A stretch of DNA of 8,975 nucleotides from DATEMK01 sp035275625 (GTDB lineage Bacteria > Bacteroidota > Bacteroidia > AKYH767-A > OLB10), in NCBI GenBank assembly GCA_035275625.1, contig DATEMK010000142.1, forward strand, positions 1 to 8,975, written 5' to 3'. The position numbers and the translations under genes are program-made. The notes under the pieces were generated by a model. It made no database searches. It was not told the origin of the DNA and saw only the letters and a list, made by a program, of their open reading frames with translations. This document shows positions 6,010 to 8,975 of this stretch, piece by piece. The number at the start of each line of letters is the position of its first letter. The stretch's first letter is position 1.

Positions 6010-7192
6010 AAACAAAAACATATTTGACCACCGGAATTGTCTTTCAAAAGAAGAATTGATTTCTTATGCGAAAGGTACGCTTTCTGAAAAGGAAAAGCAC
6101 TTTGTTGAAAAGCATCTCCTCGATTGCGAATTGTGTACGGAAGCCCTGGAAGGCATCCTTGCATTGAGCGATGCTTCAAAGCTTCATAACATTAGCCGTG
6201 AAATGATACATAGGCTGAGCGCAGACAGACCTTTTACAAAAAAAAATAAAATCCGTCCGGCTTATTTTGCCGCAGCTGCAGTGATTTGTGTATTTATTAT
6301 TTCAGGAATTTATTTTGCATTCATCCGTAATCCTGAAGAATTGAAATCAGAAATGGCCGTTCTCCCGTTTAAAAAAGAAGAAGTAAAACCCGCTCCCTCC
6401 TCCCCCGCTGCCAATAATTCCATAGAAAAATCAAATGAAACAGTTGCCGTTTCAAGTGATGCTGAAATCAAACAGGATACAACAACCGAGGCGCAACCCC
6501 GGCTTCAGGAAGTGCAGCAGCAAAACACAATAGCCGCAACAGAAACCGGCATCAGTCAGAAAGATAATGATGTATCCATCATACAGCCGCCTTCTGACAT
6601 GTATAACGGTACTCTTGCTGCTGCTGAAAAGGCAAAAGAAGAAACACCTGTTCTGGCGGAGAAAAAATCAGTTCCCGCGCAGGATGAAGCAAAAACAAGC
6701 GGGTATAAATCCATTGTAACAGACAGCCTCAGGACAGTACCTTCCGGAAATTATCCGGCTCAAAAAAACACTGAAGCAGTTTCAATGAATGCACGGACAT
6801 TGGAAAAAAGCATGAGCAATGACCGGCAGGCAAATATGGATGATGAGCTGAAAGATGTTAAAAAGAAAATGGAAGTCGAAAACTTTAAAGATGCACTCAA
6901 AGAATTAAAACAGCTATCAAAAGAATATCCCCATGACATGAATGTGATCTATTATACAGGCCTGGTCTATTACAAAACAAATGAAACTGCAAAAGCGCTT
7001 GAGAGTTTTGACAGGGTGCTCAACAGCGGTGACAAAAAACTCTTTGAAGATGCCCGCCTTTACAAAGCCCTTACCTATGTTAAAATGAATGACAAGCTGA
7101 ACGCCCGCAAAATTCTCAGCCATATTATTGCAGAAAAAGGAATTTATAAAGAACGCGCTGATGGTATTTTAGAACAAATGGACGGGAATTGA
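6002..7192 (+). CDS. Membrane anti-sigma factor with zinc-binding N-terminus and TPR-like C-terminus
   Basis: About 396 residues. The N-terminal cytoplasmic part has a zinc-binding anti-sigma (ZAS) pattern: Cys13, then His38, Cys42 and Cys45 in HLLDCELC (Hx3Cx2C). One transmembrane helix follows at about residues 85-108 (RPAYFAAAAVICVFIISGIYFAF), after a basic stretch (KKNKIR). A long low-complexity linker rich in Pro, Ser, Ala, Glu and Gln runs to about residue 270. The C-terminus, from about 280, has helical TPR-like repeats (FKDALKELKQLSKEYPHD, VIYYTGLVYYKTNETAKALESFDRVL, ARLYKALTYVKMNDKLNARKIL). There is no ATG near the beginning. TTG at 6002 overlaps the sigma factor stop by 8 bp, and TTG at 5981 is the other option. 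The protein probably holds the ECF sigma factor at the membrane and senses a periplasmic signal or partner through the TPR part; the signal is unknown. Confidence 0.85.
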   Translation: MNKNKNIFDHRNCLSKEELISYAKGTLSEKEKHFVEKHLLDCELCTEALEGILALSDASKLHNISREMIHRLSADRPFTKKNKIRPAYFAAAAVICVFIISGIYFAFIRNPEELKSEMAVLPFKKEEVKPAPSSPAANNSIEKSNETVAVSSDAEIKQDTTTEAQPRLQEVQQQNTIAATETGISQKDNDVSIIQPPSDMYNGTLAAAEKAKEETPVLAEKKSVPAQDEAKTSGYKSIVTDSLRTVPSGNYPAQKNTEAVSMNARTLEKSMSNDRQANMDDELKDVKKKMEVENFKDALKELKQLSKEYPHDMNVIYYTGLVYYKTNETAKALESFDRVLNSGDKKLFEDARLYKALTYVKMNDKLNARKILSHIIAEKGIYKERADGILEQMDGN

Positions 7193-7197
7193 GAGCG

Positions 7198-7261
7198 TTC
7201 TTTTTAAACCACACAGAAACATAGGACAATTCTTTTTAAACCACATAGAAACATAGGACAC
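7198..7261. repeat. Tandem pair of 32-bp repeats
   Basis: Two 32-bp copies (7198-7229 and 7230-7261) stand directly side by side and differ at only two positions: C/T in the ACACAG/ACATAG segment, and the last base. Each carries TTTTTAAACCACA and AGAAACATAGGACA. They lie between the convergent anti-sigma and methyltransferase genes and run into a hairpin built from the same CATAG words. Confidence 0.92.
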
Positions 7262-7291
7262 ATAGGCTATGTTTTCTATGTGCCTATGTGT
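7258..7291. terminator. Bidirectional hairpin between convergent genes
   Basis: ACACATAGGC (7258-7267) and GCCTATGTGT (7282-7291) form a perfect 10-bp stem with a 14-nt loop. A competing fold pairs CACATAGAAACATAG (7242-7256) with CTATGTTTTCTATGTG (7267-7282), with one unpaired base. TTTAAA on both outer sides extends the imperfect palindrome to about 7233-7297. The position between two converging stop codons (7192 and 7301) suggests a terminator working in both directions. Confidence 0.6.
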
Positions 7292-7300
7292 TTAAAATTC

Positions 7301-7957
7301 TTATTCACTCACTGTCATTAAAACCCTGTTGCCCAGGATATCCATAAAATCAGTTTCACCAAAAATTTTTTTAAAATTCTCATGCAACCTGTCAAAAGAC
7401 TCTGCATCTTTCATTTCAACAATCTTATTGAAAAGTAAAATGCTTTTATTGCCCATCAATTTTTTCAATGCCAAAAGAAATCCCGGAGATTCAAATTGCG
7501 AAGGAACCTTATTATCAATAAAAAGATCCAGCACAATCAAATCAAATTTGGAATTGCACTGCTGAACAAATTCAAGCGCATCTGCGCAAATCAATTCTAA
7601 TTTTTCAAATCTCTCCGTATTAAAATATTTTTTCCCAAGCTCAATTACTTTGTCATCCACTTCAACAGCGGTGATAGTGCAGTTTATTTTAAATTCTTCA
7701 AATAATAATTCAGGCACGCTTCCGGCACCAAAGCCCAGGAGTAAAACATTCTTAATCCCCCTCTCGCCTATTTTGATTTTCTGAAATGCTTTTAAAAATA
7801 TCTGATGCAGGCTGCCAAAAGAATAATTTGCATTTGCAGCGTTCAAAACATACTTTCCGTTTTCGAGCCTCACTTCAAGCAAAGGATTAAAAACACTCGA
7901 AGTCTTTTCAACAGTTACGGGATAAATAAAACTGAAAATGAATTTAAGAATGTTCAT
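7301..7957 (-). CDS. Spermidine-synthase-like SAM-dependent methyltransferase
   Basis: 218 residues from the ATG at 7957-7955. The fold is a class I Rossmann methyltransferase of the spermidine/spermine synthase group. The YSFGSLHQIF segment (about 45-54) resembles the YSSLHRIF region of that group. Motif I is VLLLGFGAGSVPELL (71-85). The acidic residue binding the SAM ribose lies in AVEVDDKVIELGKKYF (97-112), and ICADALEF (123-130) and LIVLDLFID (140-148) follow. At 218 residues it is shorter than true aminopropyltransferases (about 280), so methyltransferase is the safer call and the substrate is unknown. A longer reading frame begins with an ATG at 7999, but an exact promoter (-33 at 8007-8004, -7 at 7983-7976) lies across that extension. 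Transcription would begin near 7969, so the 7957 start is preferred. The gene is convergent with the anti-sigma gene and divergent from uvrA. Confidence 0.82.
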   Translation of the reverse strand: MNILKFIFSFIYPVTVEKTSSVFNPLLEVRLENGKYVLNAANANYSFGSLHQIFLKAFQKIKIGERGIKNVLLLGFGAGSVPELLFEEFKINCTITAVEVDDKVIELGKKYFNTERFEKLELICADALEFVQQCNSKFDLIVLDLFIDNKVPSQFESPGFLLALKKLMGNKSILLFNKIVEMKDAESFDRLHENFKKIFGETDFMDILGNRVLMTVSE

Positions 7958-7975
7958 CTGCTTTAACCGGGCTGC

Positions 7976-8007
7976 CAAATTTACTCCTTCCTCTCCCATA
8001 CTCCAAA
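7976..8007 (-). promoter_or_regulatory. Promoter for the methyltransferase gene
   Basis: On the minus strand, TTTG (8007-8004) is followed by a 20-bp spacer and TAAATTTG (7983-7976). This is a full match to the Bacteroidota TTTG-N20-TAnnTTTG promoter and the best one in the window. It predicts a leader of about 12 nt before the ATG at 7957 and settles the choice of start codon. Confidence 0.7.
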
Positions 8008-8020
8008 CCCTCTTATTCCT

Positions 8021-8028
8021 TATCTTTG
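8021..8028 (+). promoter_or_regulatory. -7 promoter box for uvrA
   Basis: TATCTTTG is an exact TAnnTTTG match, 26 bp before the uvrA start at 8047. No TTTG lies at the -33 position. Its upstream half would share DNA with the divergent methyltransferase promoter, so the two may compete. No LexA-type operator was recognised. Confidence 0.5.
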
Positions 8029-8046
8029 CAGCCCATTTTTTTAAGC

Positions 8047-8975
8047 ATGAGTAAAATCCAGGAAATAGACGATCTCGATCCGAAAAAATATATCATTATC
8101 AAAGGAGCTGCCGTTCACAATTTGAAAAAAGTGGATGTGGCAATTCCGAGAAATAATTTTGTGGTCATAACAGGTTTGAGCGGATCAGGAAAATCATCAC
8201 TTGCATTTGATACGCTGTATGCCGAAGGCCAAAGAAGATATGTGGAAAGTCTTTCAGCGTATGCGCGCCAGTTTATCGGGCGAATGGATAAGCCGGAAGT
8301 GGATTATATAAAAGGCATTGCTCCCGCCATTGCAATAGAACAAAGAGTCAACACAAGAAATCCGCGTTCAACGGTAGGAACAAGCACAGAGATCTATGAT
8401 TATTTAAAGCTGCTGTATGCGCGGATAGGGAAAACATTTTCTCCAGAAAGCGGAACGCTGGTAAAAAAAGATTCGGTAAGCGATGTGGTGGATTTCGTAA
8501 AAACACTGACAACCGGAACAAAAGTTTTTGTTTACGCACCTCTTCAATATCACGCGGGCCGCAGTTTCCGGGAGGAGATGAATATCCTGATGCAAAAAGG
8601 TTTTGCACGCATCAAATATAAAGACAGGCAGAACCGTATTGAAGATGTAGTGACCAACGGTGAGGGTACACCCAAAATTGAAAACGAAAAAAAATTAAAA
8701 AAGAAAAAAGAAAGTTCACAAAGCAACGAGCCTGTTTTCATTTTAATTGACCGCGTTGCAATTGAATCAACAGGCGATGAGGATTTTTGGTCGCGCATGG
8801 CAGATTCAGCGCAAACCGCTTTCAATGAAGGAAACGGAATCTGCATTATTGAAGCCGTGAATGAAAATAATGTCCAGGCAACAAAAACTTTCAGCAATAA
8901 ATTTGAAGCGGACGGAATGGTATTCGAAGAGCCTTCCACTCATTTATTCAGTTTTAATAATCCTTACGGGGCGTG
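8047..8975 (+). CDS. uvrA: Excinuclease ABC subunit UvrA (partial, C-terminus off window)
   Basis: The first 309 codons of UvrA, open to the right edge. It contains the Walker A motif TGLSGSGKSSLAFDTLYAEG (about 42-61), the UvrA signature QRRYVESLSAYARQFIGRMDKP (62-83) and the signature segment RNPRSTVGTSTEIYDYLKLLYARIGK. UvrA is the damage-sensing ABC ATPase of nucleotide excision repair; it works as a dimer with UvrB in the cytoplasm. Two departures from E. coli UvrA are visible. The stretch before LFSFNNPYGA lacks the CPxC pair that begins the first zinc module and reads FEADGMVFEEPSTH instead; the remaining Cys of this module would lie at or past the edge. A lysine-rich insert (EKKLKKKKESS) also sits near residues 213-224. 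The CPxC loss appears to be the usual state in Bacteroidota UvrA, from family knowledge. The ATG at 8047 is the first in frame and lies after a -7 box. Confidence 0.96.
   Translation, partial: MSKIQEIDDLDPKKYIIIKGAAVHNLKKVDVAIPRNNFVVITGLSGSGKSSLAFDTLYAEGQRRYVESLSAYARQFIGRMDKPEVDYIKGIAPAIAIEQRVNTRNPRSTVGTSTEIYDYLKLLYARIGKTFSPESGTLVKKDSVSDVVDFVKTLTTGTKVFVYAPLQYHAGRSFREEMNILMQKGFARIKYKDRQNRIEDVVTNGEGTPKIENEKKLKKKKESSQSNEPVFILIDRVAIESTGDEDFWSRMADSAQTAFNEGNGICIIEAVNENNVQATKTFSNKFEADGMVFEEPSTHLFSFNNPYGA

Noticed and set aside
7198..7291. Mobile element ends or an attachment site
   Set aside because: The repeats are directly adjacent with no gene between them, and there is no transposase or integrase in the window.
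8550..8939. Minus-strand ORF of 129 codons
   Set aside because: It is the antisense shadow of uvrA.

Overview
The window looks like chromosomal DNA from a Bacteroidota bacterium. The evidence is moderately AT-rich DNA, exact or near-exact TAnnTTTG -7 promoter boxes of the Bacteroidota primary sigma factor, start codons without a clear Shine-Dalgarno sequence, lineage-typical versions of YchF and UvrA, and an exported beta-propeller protein. Most genes are ordinary housekeeping or envelope genes. The unusual content lies in the spacers between them.

Left block, minus strand: an Hsp15-like S4 RNA-binding protein (3207-2830) is followed by an FAD-dependent oxidoreductase (2346-1291) and then an exported repeat protein (1191 to the left edge, where it is cut off). 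The S4 and oxidoreductase genes are separated by 490 bp that is exactly 70 perfect copies of a 7-bp unit. The array starts inside the GTG start of one gene and ends in the stop codon of the other.

Middle block, plus strand: ychF (3285-4385) has a second, unrelated heptad repeat in its promoter region. A palindromic heptad-phased hairpin and a perfectly phased 8-bp repeat follow it. Next come an outer-membrane beta-barrel protein (4559-5305), an ECF sigma factor (5413-6009) and an overlapping membrane anti-sigma factor with a zinc-binding N-terminus and a TPR-like C-terminus (6002-7192). The sigma and anti-sigma genes form an envelope-signalling pair.

Right block: a tandem 32-bp repeat and a strong hairpin lie between the convergent anti-sigma gene and a spermidine-synthase-like methyltransferase (7957-7301, minus). 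That gene is divergent from uvrA (8047 to the right edge, plus), which is cut off. No tRNA, rRNA, CRISPR array, transposase or phage gene was seen.

The main candidate for something poorly described is the set of short-period (7, 7, 7 and 8 bp) tandem arrays of unrelated sequence in successive spacers, above all the uninterrupted 70-unit array and its possible effects on translation of the flanking genes. No function is shown by the sequence alone.
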